Shown here: positions 38,525-47,202 of the stretch, one piece after another
How the letters are laid out: each line of letters starts with the position of its first letter
Numbering within the stretch: the first letter of the stretch is position 1
Notes under the pieces: model-generated
The model's input: only the letters and a program-made list of their open reading frames with translations
What the model was told of the DNA's origin: nothing
Databases searched by the model: none
Assembly (NCBI RefSeq): GCF_000758325.1
Contig: NZ_CP009459.1
Span: forward strand, 1,488,001-1,552,000
Source: Cedecea neteri
Lineage (GTDB): Bacteria; Pseudomonadota; Gammaproteobacteria; Enterobacterales; Enterobacteriaceae
DNA length: 64,000 nt
Direction: 5' to 3'
Program-made: the position numbers and the translations under genes

Positions 38525-39224
38525 AACCCTTAGTCACGGGCATCTTCAACACTTCATCCGTGGTTTTAATCTCTGCAAACACGTCGGCTACGCCCGCCAG
38601 CGCCGCTTCCTGCAGCACTTTATGATCGACAACTTTGTTATCCCAGGTCGCAAGGTCGCGCGTGGCCGTGGCATCTTCAGGAATAATCACCTGATAACCC
38701 AGCGGCACCGCGTCACGAGCGGTCGAAGAGACGCACATGTGGGTCATCAGGCCAGTCACGACCAGTTGCTTGATCCCTTTCGCTTTTAGCTGGCTGTCGA
38801 GCGTGGTGCCCACAAACGAACTTGGCGTCTCTTTGGTAATGACATAGTCAGCTTTTGTTGGCTGCAGATCTTTATGGAATTCTGCAAAGCGGCTGCCTTT
38901 GGCAAACAGCGGGCCGTTCGCCGGGCCGAGGTGCTGCACGAAGTAAACCGGCATCCCTTCTTTATGGGCGAAGCTCACCAGGCGTTTGGTGTTATCCAGC
39001 GCTTTTTTGCCGTCCGGGATGGGCATCTTCCCGCTGAAATATTCGTTCTGGAAATCAATCACCACGAGTGCGGTAGTTTTGGCATCCAGCGTGCGGGTTT
39101 TCTCTGCGCCGCTCATGGTACGAATCGTCGGGGCTTGCTCGGCGGTTTTGGTTTCAGCCTGCAGGCTCAGGCTGGCTGCGGCCATTGACAGGGCCAGGGT
39201 ACTACTGGCAATTAATTTTCTCAT
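38523..39224 (-). CDS. Exported isochorismatase-like cysteine hydrolase
   Basis: A 233-aa protein with a Sec signal peptide (1 to about 23, ending SLQA) and an isochorismatase-fold domain (about 50-225). The catalytic triad is visible: Asp in VVIDFQNEY, Lys in DYVITKETPSSF and Cys in THMCVSSTARDA. Most family members (nicotinamidases, carbamoyl hydrolases) are cytosolic, so the export signal is unusual. It is divergent from an AraC/GATase-like regulator, which probably controls it. The substrate is unknown. Confidence 0.85.
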   Translation of the reverse strand: MRKLIASSTLALSMAAASLSLQAETKTAEQAPTIRTMSGAEKTRTLDAKTTALVVIDFQNEYFSGKMPIPDGKKALDNTKRLVSFAHKEGMPVYFVQHLGPANGPLFAKGSRFAEFHKDLQPTKADYVITKETPSSFVGTTLDSQLKAKGIKQLVVTGLMTHMCVSSTARDAVPLGYQVIIPEDATATRDLATWDNKVVDHKVLQEAALAGVADVFAEIKTTDEVLKMPVTKG

Positions 39225-39363
39225 TTTGCTCTTCCTTGGGTATGTTACTGAGGTAGCGCGCTTTGCGCCGTGGACGAGATAAAGTTTGCCGCGCTAGCTG
39301 GCTTGAAAATAGCTACCGTGATACCCAAAAACGAGCGTATTGCGCCAAATTGTCGGAGGCAGG

Positions 39364-40326
39364 ATGTCAGCGATTAAAATAGGGATTGTCGTGTTTCCTG
39401 ACATCATTCCTTTTCACCTTTCGGTGCCCTGTGCGGTGTTTGAAAAAGCCGTCGATGCGGCAGGGCTGCCTTATTACCAACTGGCCGTGTGCGCGACGCA
39501 GCCGGGGCCGCTAAAAACCAACGCAGGGTTTACCATTACCGCCGAACACAGCCTGGCAGCGCTGGACGAGATGGACATGGTCATTGTGCCGAGCTGGAGC
39601 GATCCCGCCATAGCGCCTCCGGCAGAGCTGCTGGGTGCCCTGAAAAGCGCCCATGCCCGCGGCGCAAAAGTGGTGGGTCTTTGCATGGGCGCGTTTGTGC
39701 TGGCGGCCTGCGGGCTGCTTGATGGCCGCCCGGCGACAACCCACTGGAACTGGATGCAGGCTTTCAGCCAGCTTTACCCCTCGGTCGCCCTGGACCGAAA
39801 CGTGCTTTACGTTGATGAAGGGGATGTGGTGACCTCGGCAGGAACCGCGGCCAGCATTGATTGCTGCCTGCATCTGGTCCGGCAACAGTGCGGTGCCGAA
39901 GTGGCTAACCATGTGGCTCGCCTGCTGGTGGTGCCTCCGCAGCGTCAGGGCGGGCAGGCGCAGTTTATCGAGCAGCCGGTGTATAACACCCACGGCGGGG
40001 ATCGCTTTATGCAGACGCTCGGCTGGGCGACGCAAAATCTGCAGGAGGCCATTTCGGTTGATGTCCTGACGAGCCGTGCCTGTATGAGCCGCCGAACGTT
40101 TACTCGCCGCTTCCAGCAAACGACCGGCACAACCGTGACGCAGTGGTTGCTTAATCAGCGCCTCGCGCTGGCGCAGCGCTTTCTGGAAAAAACGGACCAG
40201 CCGGTAGAGCAGGTGGCGATGGCGTCTGGTTTTAGCTCCGCGCTTTCGCTGCGCAGACATTTTCAGCAGCAGTTTAAAACGTCGCCTTCTTTGTACCGGA
40301 AGGCGTTTCAGATCAAAGGCAAGTAG
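39364..40326 (+). CDS. GlxA/FtrA-type AraC regulator with DJ-1/PfpI domain
   Basis: A 320-aa two-domain regulator. The N-terminal DJ-1/PfpI (GATase1-like) domain (about residues 5-170) has the nucleophile-elbow-like GLCMGAFVLAACG; the C-terminal AraC HTH (about 215-315) holds MSRRTFTRRFQQTTG and ASGFSSALSLRRHFQQQF. ATG at 39364 is chosen because GGAGG lies just upstream. It is divergent from the exported cysteine hydrolase, suggesting control of that gene. The ligand is unknown. Confidence 0.88.
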   Translation: MSAIKIGIVVFPDIIPFHLSVPCAVFEKAVDAAGLPYYQLAVCATQPGPLKTNAGFTITAEHSLAALDEMDMVIVPSWSDPAIAPPAELLGALKSAHARGAKVVGLCMGAFVLAACGLLDGRPATTHWNWMQAFSQLYPSVALDRNVLYVDEGDVVTSAGTAASIDCCLHLVRQQCGAEVANHVARLLVVPPQRQGGQAQFIEQPVYNTHGGDRFMQTLGWATQNLQEAISVDVLTSRACMSRRTFTRRFQQTTGTTVTQWLLNQRLALAQRFLEKTDQPVEQVAMASGFSSALSLRRHFQQQFKTSPSLYRKAFQIKGK

Positions 40327-40373
40327 CCCGCCGCCAGGTTCTTTCTCCGCCTGCATTTGGTAAACTGCGCGCC

Positions 40374-40904
40374 ATGCTAACGATAAAACGAATTACCGAC
40401 CGCAGCTCCCCGTATTTTGAAAGCGTGGACGAGCTGTATGAAAGCGCCTTTCCGCGCCATGAAAAACGCCAGCCCGCCGCAAAAATTAGCGCACTTGCCA
40501 ACCCAAACTACAGCTTGCAGGCCTGGTTCGATGGCGAGCAGTTTGTCGGCATGATCGGCGCGTGGGATTTTGGCGACTATGCCTATATTGAGCACCTCGC
40601 CGTGAACGGTCAGCTGCGTGCGCAGGGCTACGGCAAGCGAATGCTGAGCCAGTTTTTGCAGCTCTACCCGCAAACAATTCTTGAAATCGATCCGCTCACC
40701 ACCGAGATCGCCCATAAGCGGCTGCGTTTTTACCAAAGCCTCGGTTTCTGCGAAAACGACTATGTACATTACCATCCGACTTACCATGCGGACATCCCCG
40801 ATCATCAGCTGATTGTGTTGAGTTATCCACAGTCCATCGATGACGTTCAGTATGGCCGCTTTTTTGACGAGCTCTGCCGCGTCGTGATGGAACGCCCGCT
40901 TTAA
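40374..40904 (+). CDS. GNAT family N-acetyltransferase
   Basis: A 176-aa GNAT protein. The acetyl-CoA binding motif A is visible as IEHLAVNGQLRAQGYGKRML (about residues 71-90), with RLRFYQSLGF as motif B. The substrate is unknown. It is the same strand as the preceding regulator (47-bp gap) and the following exporter; nothing shows an operon. Confidence 0.88.
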   Translation: MLTIKRITDRSSPYFESVDELYESAFPRHEKRQPAAKISALANPNYSLQAWFDGEQFVGMIGAWDFGDYAYIEHLAVNGQLRAQGYGKRMLSQFLQLYPQTILEIDPLTTEIAHKRLRFYQSLGFCENDYVHYHPTYHADIPDHQLIVLSYPQSIDDVQYGRFFDELCRVVMERPL

Positions 40905-40975
40905 GAAACGTTTTAAGGTGCCCGGCAGGCAGTGACCGCCGGGCGCTAATCTATTTTTTTACCAGGACTTGATGG

Positions 40976-41605
40976 ATGGATATCACCACGCTGTTTCTTT
41001 ACGTCATCGCCGTTAGCGCGGTCATGGTGACGCCCGGCCCGTCGATGCTTTTAGCGCTCAACAACGGAGCCACCTACGGGATGCGCATTGCGGGCTACGG
41101 TTTTCTTGGCGCCGTACTGGCTGACCTGCTGCTGATTGGCGCGGTAGGCTGTGGTCTGGGCGCGTTGTTGCAGGCTTCCGAGCAGCTGTTTGCGGTAGTG
41201 AAATGGGGTGGCGCACTTTACCTGGTCTATCTGGCTTACGTGCTGTGGCGAGCACCCGCTAAGGCGCTAAGCGTGAGCGCTTCGGCGGCAGTGGCCACGG
41301 GCAAAACGGCGTTTCTGCGATCGCTGATGGTCGGCTTATCCAACCCCAAAGGGCTGCTGTTCTTCTCGGCATTTTTACCGCAGTTCATCCGCCCGCAGGA
41401 GCCGGTGGCGATGCAGTACATGATTCTGGCGCTGGTCAGCGCGATTATTGACTGCATCATGATGACGATTTACGCCTGGGGTGGCCGCCACGCGATGCGT
41501 AAATTCTCCGCCAACGTGATGCGCTGGGTTAACCGCAGCTGTGCGGGTATGCTCGCCGTGCTGGCGGTGGGCGTGGCGCTGTATCGACGCAGTAATTTGA
41601 CCTGA
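40976..41605 (+). CDS. LysE/RhtB family amino-acid exporter
   Basis: A 209-aa inner-membrane protein with about six hydrophobic helices and the LysE signature near the N-terminus (MVTPGPSMLLALNNGATYGMR) and NPKGLLFFSAFLPQF. These proteins export amino acids or homoserine lactone-like compounds. The specific substrate cannot be read from the sequence. Monocistronic. Confidence 0.9.
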   Translation: MDITTLFLYVIAVSAVMVTPGPSMLLALNNGATYGMRIAGYGFLGAVLADLLLIGAVGCGLGALLQASEQLFAVVKWGGALYLVYLAYVLWRAPAKALSVSASAAVATGKTAFLRSLMVGLSNPKGLLFFSAFLPQFIRPQEPVAMQYMILALVSAIIDCIMMTIYAWGGRHAMRKFSANVMRWVNRSCAGMLAVLAVGVALYRRSNLT

Positions 41606-41662
41606 GAAAAGTCAGAGGAAATTGAGCGCTGGCCGGGGAGAAAACAGGCCAGCGCTGGCGTC

Positions 41663-42217
41663 TTAGCTTTCCTGCTCTTCGGCGAGTTCGCGAAGATAAG
41701 AGAAGATCTGACGATAGGACTTAGGCGGCTTATTGGCCGCTTTTTCTTTTTGCGCGTTACGGATTAACACGCGCAGCTGCTGGCGGTCAGCCTGCGGATA
41801 AAGTCTCAGCACTTCGCTCATCGCGTCATCGCCTTCTTCAACCAGGCGGTCACGCAGGGCTTCCAGCTTGTGGAACAGCGAAACCTGCTGGTTGTGGCGG
41901 TTCTTCAGCTTGTCGAGCGCCTGACGGATTGGATCCATGTCGCGGGAACGCATCATCTTGCCGATCAGCTGCACCTGGCGGCGGCGGCCTTCTTTCTTGA
42001 TGCGCTGCGCCAGCTCAATGGCGGCACGTAAATCATCGTCGAGCGGGATTTTTTCCAGGGCATTTTTGCCCAGTTCCATCAGCTCAACGCCCAGGCGTTT
42101 TAGCTCTTCGGCGTCGCGCTTAATCTCACTTTTACTGACCCAGATAATTTCATCATCTTCGTCTTCATTTTCATCATCGGGCACGTCGTCGAGCCAGTCT
42201 TCGGGCTGCTTGGTCAT
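41663..42217 (-). CDS. darP: Ribosome biogenesis factor DarP (YjgA)
   Basis: A 184-aa DarP/YjgA-family protein associated with late 50S assembly. The acidic N-terminus (residues 1-30, rich in Asp/Glu) is followed by the conserved helical part ([45 protein letters not shown]). It is divergent from pmbA with about 100 bp between, as in E. coli. Confidence 0.95.
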   Translation of the reverse strand: MTKQPEDWLDDVPDDENEDEDDEIIWVSKSEIKRDAEELKRLGVELMELGKNALEKIPLDDDLRAAIELAQRIKKEGRRRQVQLIGKMMRSRDMDPIRQALDKLKNRHNQQVSLFHKLEALRDRLVEEGDDAMSEVLRLYPQADRQQLRVLIRNAQKEKAANKPPKSYRQIFSYLRELAEEQES

Positions 42218-42316
42218 ATTAGGCTCCTTAAAAAGTTGACGCGGATATTACCAGCAATGGGCCTGCACTGCGAAATTGTTCTGATCCTGTTAGACTTGAA
42301 CGACTCACCTTACATT

Positions 42317-43669
42317 ATGGCAGTAGCGATGAAAGTAAACACGCAAGTAGCACAACAACGTCAGGTTCTGGAGCAGGCGGTTTCACAGGCGCTGGAGCTG
42401 GCAAAGGGCAAGTCAGACGGCGCGGAAGTGGCGGTCAGTAAAACCACCGGTATCAGCGTCAGCACCCGCTACGGTGAGGTGGAGAACGTCGAATTTAACA
42501 GCGATGGCGCGCTAGGCATCACCGTTTATCATCAAAATCGCAAAGGCAGCGCTTCGTCCACGGATCTGAGCCCGAATGCTATTGCCCGTACCGTGCAGGC
42601 CGCGCTGGACATCGCCCGCTATACCTCGCCGGACCCTTATGCTGGCGTGGCGGATAAAGAACTGCTGGCCTTTGACGCACCCGATCTGGATCTCTTCCAC
42701 CCAGCGGAAATTGACCCGGAGCGCGCCATTGAGCTTGCCGCGCGAGCGGAAAACGCGTCCCTGAACGTGGACAAACGCATTACCAATACCGAAGGCGGCA
42801 GCTTTAACAGCCATTACGGCATCAAAGTTTTCGGCAACAGCCACGGCATGCTGCAGAGCTACTGCTCCACCCGTCACTCCCTTTCGAGCTGCGTAATTGC
42901 CGAAGAAAACGGTGATATGGAGCGCGATTACGCCTACACCATCGGTCGCGCGATGGAAGACCTGAAATCACCCGAGTGGGTAGGTGCCGACTGCGCGCGC
43001 CGCACGCTGTCTCGCCTGTCTCCGCGTAAACTTTCTACCATGAAAGCGCCGGTGATTTTCGCTAATGAAGTGGCAACCGGGCTGTTTGGTCACCTGGTTG
43101 GCGCGATTGCGGGCGGCGCTGTGTACCGCAAATCAACTTTCCTGCTGGATTCTCTCGGCAAGCAAATCCTGCCGGACTGGCTGACCATTGAAGAGCATCC
43201 GCACCTGCTGAAAGGCCTGGCCTCCACGCCGTTCGACAGCGAAGGTGTGCGCACTGAACGCCGCGACATCATCAAGGATGGCGTGCTGCAGCAGTGGCTG
43301 CTGACCAACTATTCCGCACGTAAGCTGGGGCTGAAAAGCACCGGCCACGCGGGCGGTATCCACAACTGGCGCATCGCCGGCCAGGGCCTGGGCTTTGAGG
43401 AAATGCTGAAACAGATGGGCACCGGGCTGGTGGTGACCGAGCTGATGGGGCAGGGCGTGAGCGGCATTACCGGCGACTATTCTCGCGGTGCGGCGGGCTT
43501 CTGGGTTGAGAACGGTGAGATCCAGTATCCGGTGAGCGAAATCACCATCGCCGGTAACCTGAAGGACATGTGGCGCGAGATAGTTACTATTGGCAACGAT
43601 ATAGAAACACGTAGCAACATTCAGTGTGGTTCAGTCTTACTTCCGGAGATGAAGATAGCCGGTCAGTAA
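42317..43669 (+). CDS. pmbA: Metalloprotease subunit PmbA/TldE
   Basis: A 450-aa partner of TldD; the heterodimer is a peptidase that matures microcin B17 and degrades CcdA in E. coli. PmbA itself lacks the HExxxH motif, as is normal. Conserved stretches are [33 protein letters not shown] and [22 protein letters not shown] at 42317 (MAVAMKV) equals the E. coli start; an upstream in-frame ATG is unlikely. It is divergent from darP, and cybC follows 64 bp later. Confidence 0.95.
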   Translation: MAVAMKVNTQVAQQRQVLEQAVSQALELAKGKSDGAEVAVSKTTGISVSTRYGEVENVEFNSDGALGITVYHQNRKGSASSTDLSPNAIARTVQAALDIARYTSPDPYAGVADKELLAFDAPDLDLFHPAEIDPERAIELAARAENASLNVDKRITNTEGGSFNSHYGIKVFGNSHGMLQSYCSTRHSLSSCVIAEENGDMERDYAYTIGRAMEDLKSPEWVGADCARRTLSRLSPRKLSTMKAPVIFANEVATGLFGHLVGAIAGGAVYRKSTFLLDSLGKQILPDWLTIEEHPHLLKGLASTPFDSEGVRTERRDIIKDGVLQQWLLTNYSARKLGLKSTGHAGGIHNWRIAGQGLGFEEMLKQMGTGLVVTELMGQGVSGITGDYSRGAAGFWVENGEIQYPVSEITIAGNLKDMWREIVTIGNDIETRSNIQCGSVLLPEMKIAGQ

Positions 43670-43733
43670 AGCAATGTGGTGCGCCCTGCCGCGCCCGTTT
43701 CTCATATAAAAAAGATAAAGGAAAGGTGAGTAA

Positions 43734-44120
43734 ATGCGTAAGCAACTGATTGCAATGTTAGCCGTATCATCCGTGTTACTGTCCGGCGCTGCGTTTGCCA
43801 AAGATGTCGGTGACGACATGGACATTATCGCGAAAAACTACAAGACCGTGCTGAGCACCAAAGACGCCGCCGAGCTGAAAACTTCACTGGGCAATATGCG
43901 TGAAGCGGCTCTGGATGCGCAGAAAGGCACCCCGCCTAAGCTGGAAAATGAAGCGGCCGACAGCGCCAACATGAAAGAGTACCGCCACGGGTTTGATATT
44001 CTCGTGGGCCAGATTGACGGTGCGCTGAAGCTGGCCAACGAAGGCAAAGTGACAGAAGCTCAGGCTGCTGCCGCTGACTTCAAAACCACTCGCGATACCT
44101 ACCACAAGAAGTTTCGCTAA
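43734..44120 (+). CDS. cybC: Cytochrome b562
   Basis: A 128-aa periplasmic four-helix haem protein. Signal peptide 1-22 (ending AAFA) is followed by mature [10 protein letters not shown]; the Met of DDMD and the His in RDTYHKKFR are the two axial haem ligands. [14 protein letters not shown] and [12 protein letters not shown] are typical. It follows pmbA as in E. coli, where an old laboratory allele lacks part of the gene; here it is intact. Confidence 0.95.
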   Translation: MRKQLIAMLAVSSVLLSGAAFAKDVGDDMDIIAKNYKTVLSTKDAAELKTSLGNMREAALDAQKGTPPKLENEAADSANMKEYRHGFDILVGQIDGALKLANEGKVTEAQAAAADFKTTRDTYHKKFR

Positions 44121-44123
44121 GAT

Positions 44124-44152
44124 TTAAAAACGGGCGGGTTATTCCCGCCCGC
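44124..44152 (+). terminator. Terminator after cybC
   Basis: AAACGGGCGGG-TTATT-CCCGCCCG is a strong GC stem, followed by CTCTTT. It lies between cybC and a convergent acetyltransferase gene. Confidence 0.75.
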
Positions 44153-44157
44153 TCTCT

Positions 44158-44790
44158 TTACCGCAGTGCTCTCACCGCGCGTTCCAGCGCATCAATATCG
44201 TTATTGCTCAACAGGGGCCGAATAGCCTGAAAATGCTCGTCGCTTAGCTGGTAAATGTGCAGCTTTAGCAGCCGCTCAATCATCTCGGGTTCGAAACGCA
44301 GGGCGATCGGTTTAGCCGGGTTGCCGCCGACGACGCTGTAAGGCGCGGCGTCTTTCGTCACCACGCTGCCAGCGGCAATAATCGCGCCTTCACTGATGGT
44401 CACGCCGGGCATAATTATCGCCCTCATGCCTATCCAGCAGCCGTTTCCGAGCGTCGTGTCGCCTTTGGCGCGGTAGGCGTCTTTGATGGTCTCGATAAAG
44501 GGGTAAAGGGAAAACCAGTCGCTGCGGTGCGTGTGGTTGCCGCCCATCAGGATCACCGCCTCGGCGGCAATACAGACGTAATCACCTATCCACAGTTGGT
44601 CAAGTTCGCCAATCGGTTCCCACTCCCGACTTACCGCGTCGCCCTGCAGGTAGCGCACCACGCTGCGCTCAAAACCGCTATCCCAGCAGTCGCTGTAATA
44701 ACTGTGCTGGCCTTTGATATGAATATTGGGGTTGGTCACCGTTTCGTGCAGGTACTCGACCTGAGACCAGTGCTTTTCAGTCTTTGACAT
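44158..44790 (-). CDS. CatB/Vat-type hexapeptide acetyltransferase
   Basis: A 210-aa left-handed beta-helix acetyltransferase of the xenobiotic (CatB/VatD) group. The loop MGGNHTHRSDWFSLYPF holds the catalytic-type His, and hexapeptide repeats follow (TTLGNGCWIGMRAIIMPGVTISEGAIIAAGSVVTKD). The ATG at 44790 (MSKTEKHW) fits family starts better than the in-frame ATG at 44826. Members inactivate chloramphenicol or streptogramins, but many chromosomal ones act on unknown substrates, so resistance should not be assumed. Confidence 0.82.
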   Translation of the reverse strand: MSKTEKHWSQVEYLHETVTNPNIHIKGQHSYYSDCWDSGFERSVVRYLQGDAVSREWEPIGELDQLWIGDYVCIAAEAVILMGGNHTHRSDWFSLYPFIETIKDAYRAKGDTTLGNGCWIGMRAIIMPGVTISEGAIIAAGSVVTKDAAPYSVVGGNPAKPIALRFEPEMIERLLKLHIYQLSDEHFQAIRPLLSNNDIDALERAVRALR

Positions 44791-45176
44791 GTTTTTTCTC
44801 ACAACAAAAGTGTACCCACGGAACAAGGTTCCGTTTCAAATTGCAGACGGGAATGTGTGAGCGCGCTAAGCGATGCGCGGCTGTTTTAGCAGAGGATTGT
44901 TGAGTATGGCGGCGAGCAGCATGACGTTAAAACCTGTATTTAAGACTCGCCAACCTTAACACCACGCGCCGCAGAGTAAACTTTTTTCCTTCCTTGTTCG
45001 TCATAAGCAACGCCAATGATGGCGGTAAAACGGTCCTTTCATCACACTTTCAAACAAAAAACGCCGCTGGAAAAACGACGTTTTATCACCCGGTTATGTG
45101 AGCTAATTCACGGTAAGCCAGCGGAAAAGCGCCATTCCGGCTCTTTATGTGGAACAGATCACTATTGCCGCCGCGA

Positions 45177-45196
45177 TTTCCACTTCGAAGTGGAAA
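45177..45196. promoter_or_regulatory. 20-bp perfect palindrome, candidate operator
   Basis: TTTCCACTTCGAAGTGGAAA is a perfect inverted repeat 88 bp before the first ATG of the catabolic operon. It is the only strong dyad in the 457-bp gap from 44827 to 45283, which otherwise holds no supported gene. A dimeric regulator, perhaps the one encoded at 52225, is the likely reader. Confidence 0.55.
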
Positions 45197-45283
45197 ACAA
45201 CTCGCTACAAACCTTTCCCCCCGCCAGGTAGCTTAAAAAACAGATTAGTTAACGAGGTACCCAGGGTGAATAACGGAGCGGTA

Positions 45284-45586
45284 ATGGTTAATGAAGCCGA
45301 GGAGTTAACGGCGCGTATTCAGGATTTTATTGACGCGCTGTTCAAAAGTAAGCACATCACGCCTAACGCGGTACAGGAACAAATGCTGGCCTCTCACGTG
45401 AAGGCGATGATTCATCGCTCTCTGACCGGAGAGCCGTTACCAGAAGTGGAAGAGAGCTTGTTCGAGGAGATCTCCGCGGAGTCGATGGAAATGGCGCAGG
45501 CGGTGGTCGATCAGTTCGGGAATCTGCCGGTAGAAGAAGCGTGGTTGCTGTCAGTGCATTTCGAAGTGGCGAAAGACAATCTTTGA
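45284..45586 (+). CDS. Stand-alone PRD domain protein (EF_0829/AHA_3910 type)
   Basis: A 100-aa protein consisting of essentially one PTS-regulation domain. Histidines at residues 38, 44 and 92 (LASHVKAMIHRSLTG; AWLLSVHFEVA) lie where PRDs are phosphorylated. ATG at 45284 has GGAG 5 nt upstream; longer readings extend into the promoter region. It is first of an eight-gene plus-strand operon. A PRD without DNA-binding part suggests a phosphoryl-dependent regulator or carrier. It is a known conserved family whose function is not established. Confidence 0.82.
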   Translation: MVNEAEELTARIQDFIDALFKSKHITPNAVQEQMLASHVKAMIHRSLTGEPLPEVEESLFEEISAESMEMAQAVVDQFGNLPVEEAWLLSVHFEVAKDNL

Positions 45587-45603
45587 ATAATCAGGAGAAA
45601 ACA

Positions 45604-45966
45604 ATGGAACAAATTACCGTAGTCATTGGTGACCGTCTGGGCAAAGGCCAGAAAGTTGCAGCAGGGATCGAAAAAGCGGGCGGTCGCGCCGTGGTTATTC
45701 CAGGCGTCGCCGCCGACATGAAGCTGGGCGACGTGATGAAAGCAGAAAACGCCACCTTTGGTATCTCCTTCTGCGGCAGCGGCGGCGCGGGCGCCATTAC
45801 TGCACAAACCAAACACGGCTACAAAGCTAAGTACGGCATGCGCTCCGTTGATGAAGGCGTGACGGCGATTAACGAAGGCAACAACGTGCTTGGCTTTGGC
45901 TTTATGGACAAAGAAGAGCTGGGTGAGCGCCTGGTACAGGCGTGGAACAAGAAGTACGGCAGTTAA
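45604..45966 (+). CDS. Glycine-rich SFCGS family protein (EF_0830/AHA_3911 type)
   Basis: A 120-aa soluble protein with the family motif ISFCGSGGAGAI (Cys57). The N-terminus TVVIGDRLGKGQKVAAGIEKAGG looks like a small Rossmann-like or EIIB-like alpha/beta fold with a cysteine loop; this is inference. The ribosome site is AGGAGAAAACA. It lies 17 bp after the PRD gene. It is conserved in clusters together with DUF4310-4312; the function is not established. Confidence 0.85.
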   Translation: MEQITVVIGDRLGKGQKVAAGIEKAGGRAVVIPGVAADMKLGDVMKAENATFGISFCGSGGAGAITAQTKHGYKAKYGMRSVDEGVTAINEGNNVLGFGFMDKEELGERLVQAWNKKYGS

Positions 45967-45968
45967 GT

Positions 45969-46265
45969 ATGAAAGAAAAATTCGCTACCACGGTGCGAGT
46001 TAGCGGGCGCGGCGATACTAAAGCCAAAGCCTTTTCCGACGCCCTGAATCACGTTCAGGGCACGGTGCTGAAATCCACCAACCACATTCTTTTGCGCATT
46101 GAGCCACAGGACGTGCAGGTTGTTCAGGCGCAGGTCAGGGTGCGCAAAGAAGCTTTTCTGTTCTTCTTCCTGCGCCGGGAAAGGCGGAGCTACAGCGTGG
46201 AGCTGGATGTTTCCGTCAACGTGACGGCTCTTAACCTCGATGAGGTGGATTTCGTCTCTAATTAA
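45969..46265 (+). CDS. DUF4312 family protein (EF_0831/AHA_3912 type)
   Basis: A 98-aa soluble protein starting MKEKFATTVRVSGRGDTKAK, 2 bp after the SFCGS gene. A basic patch FFFLRRERRSYSVEL and a predicted alpha/beta fold are visible; no catalytic residues are known. It is conserved with its neighbours in enterococci and Aeromonas. An ERIC element separates it from the next gene. Confidence 0.85.
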   Translation: MKEKFATTVRVSGRGDTKAKAFSDALNHVQGTVLKSTNHILLRIEPQDVQVVQAQVRVRKEAFLFFFLRRERRSYSVELDVSVNVTALNLDEVDFVSN

Positions 46266-46275
46266 TTCAAACATT

Positions 46276-46399
46276 TATACCCAATTAGCTGGTGTTGTAG
46301 CAAGGCAGCAAGGGAAGGCAGTCCGATGAGCTTACTTGGGTAAGTGATTCGGGTGACTGAGCGCAGCTAACGCGGCTACAGCGACAGATAAGCAGGGTA
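46276..46399. repeat. ERIC element inside the operon
   Basis: The 124-bp sequence starts TATACCCAATTAGCTGG and has the ERIC core GAGCTTACTTGGGTAAGTGA followed by TTCGGGTGACTGAGCGCAGC, matching the enterobacterial repetitive intergenic consensus (GAGCTTAC..GTAAGTGACTGGGGTGAGCG). It forms a long hairpin in RNA. It sits between the DUF4312 and DUF4311 genes, which elsewhere in this operon are only a few bases apart. Confidence 0.88.
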
Positions 46400-46414
46400 G
46401 AAAAGGGCAGATAC

Positions 46415-47191
46415 ATGTTCTTAATCATATTATTCAAATCACTCATTATCGGCGGCCTCGTCGGTGTGGGCGTTGGTGCCGGGGCCGCGCGTATGTTCCA
46501 TGCGCCAACCTCTCAGGGCATGGGCGCATTTCGTACACTCGGCGAGCTGAACTCCTGCGAAGGGGACCCGGCTTCTCACTTCTCCTTTGGGCTTGGCTTC
46601 TTCTTTAACGCCTGGGCATCTTCCGTCGCGGCGGGGGCATTCACCCAGGACGTTGACCACCGCATCATCCCTAACTGGGGCGCGGCGGCATTGATGGTGA
46701 AGAACCGTAACGTGGCGGAAACCCTCCACGACCCGAAAAAAATGGCTATCGCCTGCGGCATCATCGGCATGATCGTGGTGGCGTTCCTGAACTCTACGGC
46801 CTCTGCGGTGCCAGCGGCACTTCAGGTCACGGCAGTCAAAGTGCTGGTGCCTGCGGCTAACCTGCTGGTGAACACCGTGATGCCGGTGATTTTCTGGCTG
46901 GCGGCTATCGACGCGGGTAAAAAATCCGGATTCTGGGCAACCATTTTTGGCGGCGCAGCGCAGTTGATCATGGGCAACGCCGTTCCTGGGCTGGTGCTCG
47001 GCATCCTGATCGGTAAAGGTGTTGAAGAAAGCGGCTGGCACCGCGTCACCAAAGTGATGATGACGGCTATCGTGGCCCTGTTTGTGCTGAGTGCCTTCTT
47101 CCGCGGGTTCGACATGAAGATGATTGAGTCTTTCCACATGACCGTGCCGAACTGGCTGGATCTGCTGCATAACTCGCTGAGCGGCAAATAA
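46415..47191 (+). CDS. DUF4311 membrane protein (EF_0832/AHA_3913 type)
   Basis: A 258-aa polytopic inner-membrane protein with about seven hydrophobic segments and Gly-rich helices (IIGGLVGVGVGAGAARMF; GNAVPGLVLGILIGKGVEESG). The loop GELNSCEGDPASHFSFGLGFFFNAW has acidic and His residues that could bind a polar substrate. It is not a recognised PTS EIIC. Its constant partner DUF4310 follows after 11 bp. A two-subunit permease is the likely role. Confidence 0.82.
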   Translation: MFLIILFKSLIIGGLVGVGVGAGAARMFHAPTSQGMGAFRTLGELNSCEGDPASHFSFGLGFFFNAWASSVAAGAFTQDVDHRIIPNWGAAALMVKNRNVAETLHDPKKMAIACGIIGMIVVAFLNSTASAVPAALQVTAVKVLVPAANLLVNTVMPVIFWLAAIDAGKKSGFWATIFGGAAQLIMGNAVPGLVLGILIGKGVEESGWHRVTKVMMTAIVALFVLSAFFRGFDMKMIESFHMTVPNWLDLLHNSLSGK

Positions 47192-47202
47192 GGGGATAAC
47201 GC

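Noticed and set aside
45150..45172. Possible sigma-54 promoter (TGGAAC...TTGC)
   Set aside because: The distance between the GG and GC elements is 14 bp rather than 10, so it does not fit the sigma-54 consensus; the regulator of the operon is also not a sigma-54 activator.
45016..45231. 71-codon frame before the PRD gene
   Set aside because: No ribosome site, no hydrophobic or conserved pattern, and it overlaps the palindromic operator candidate.
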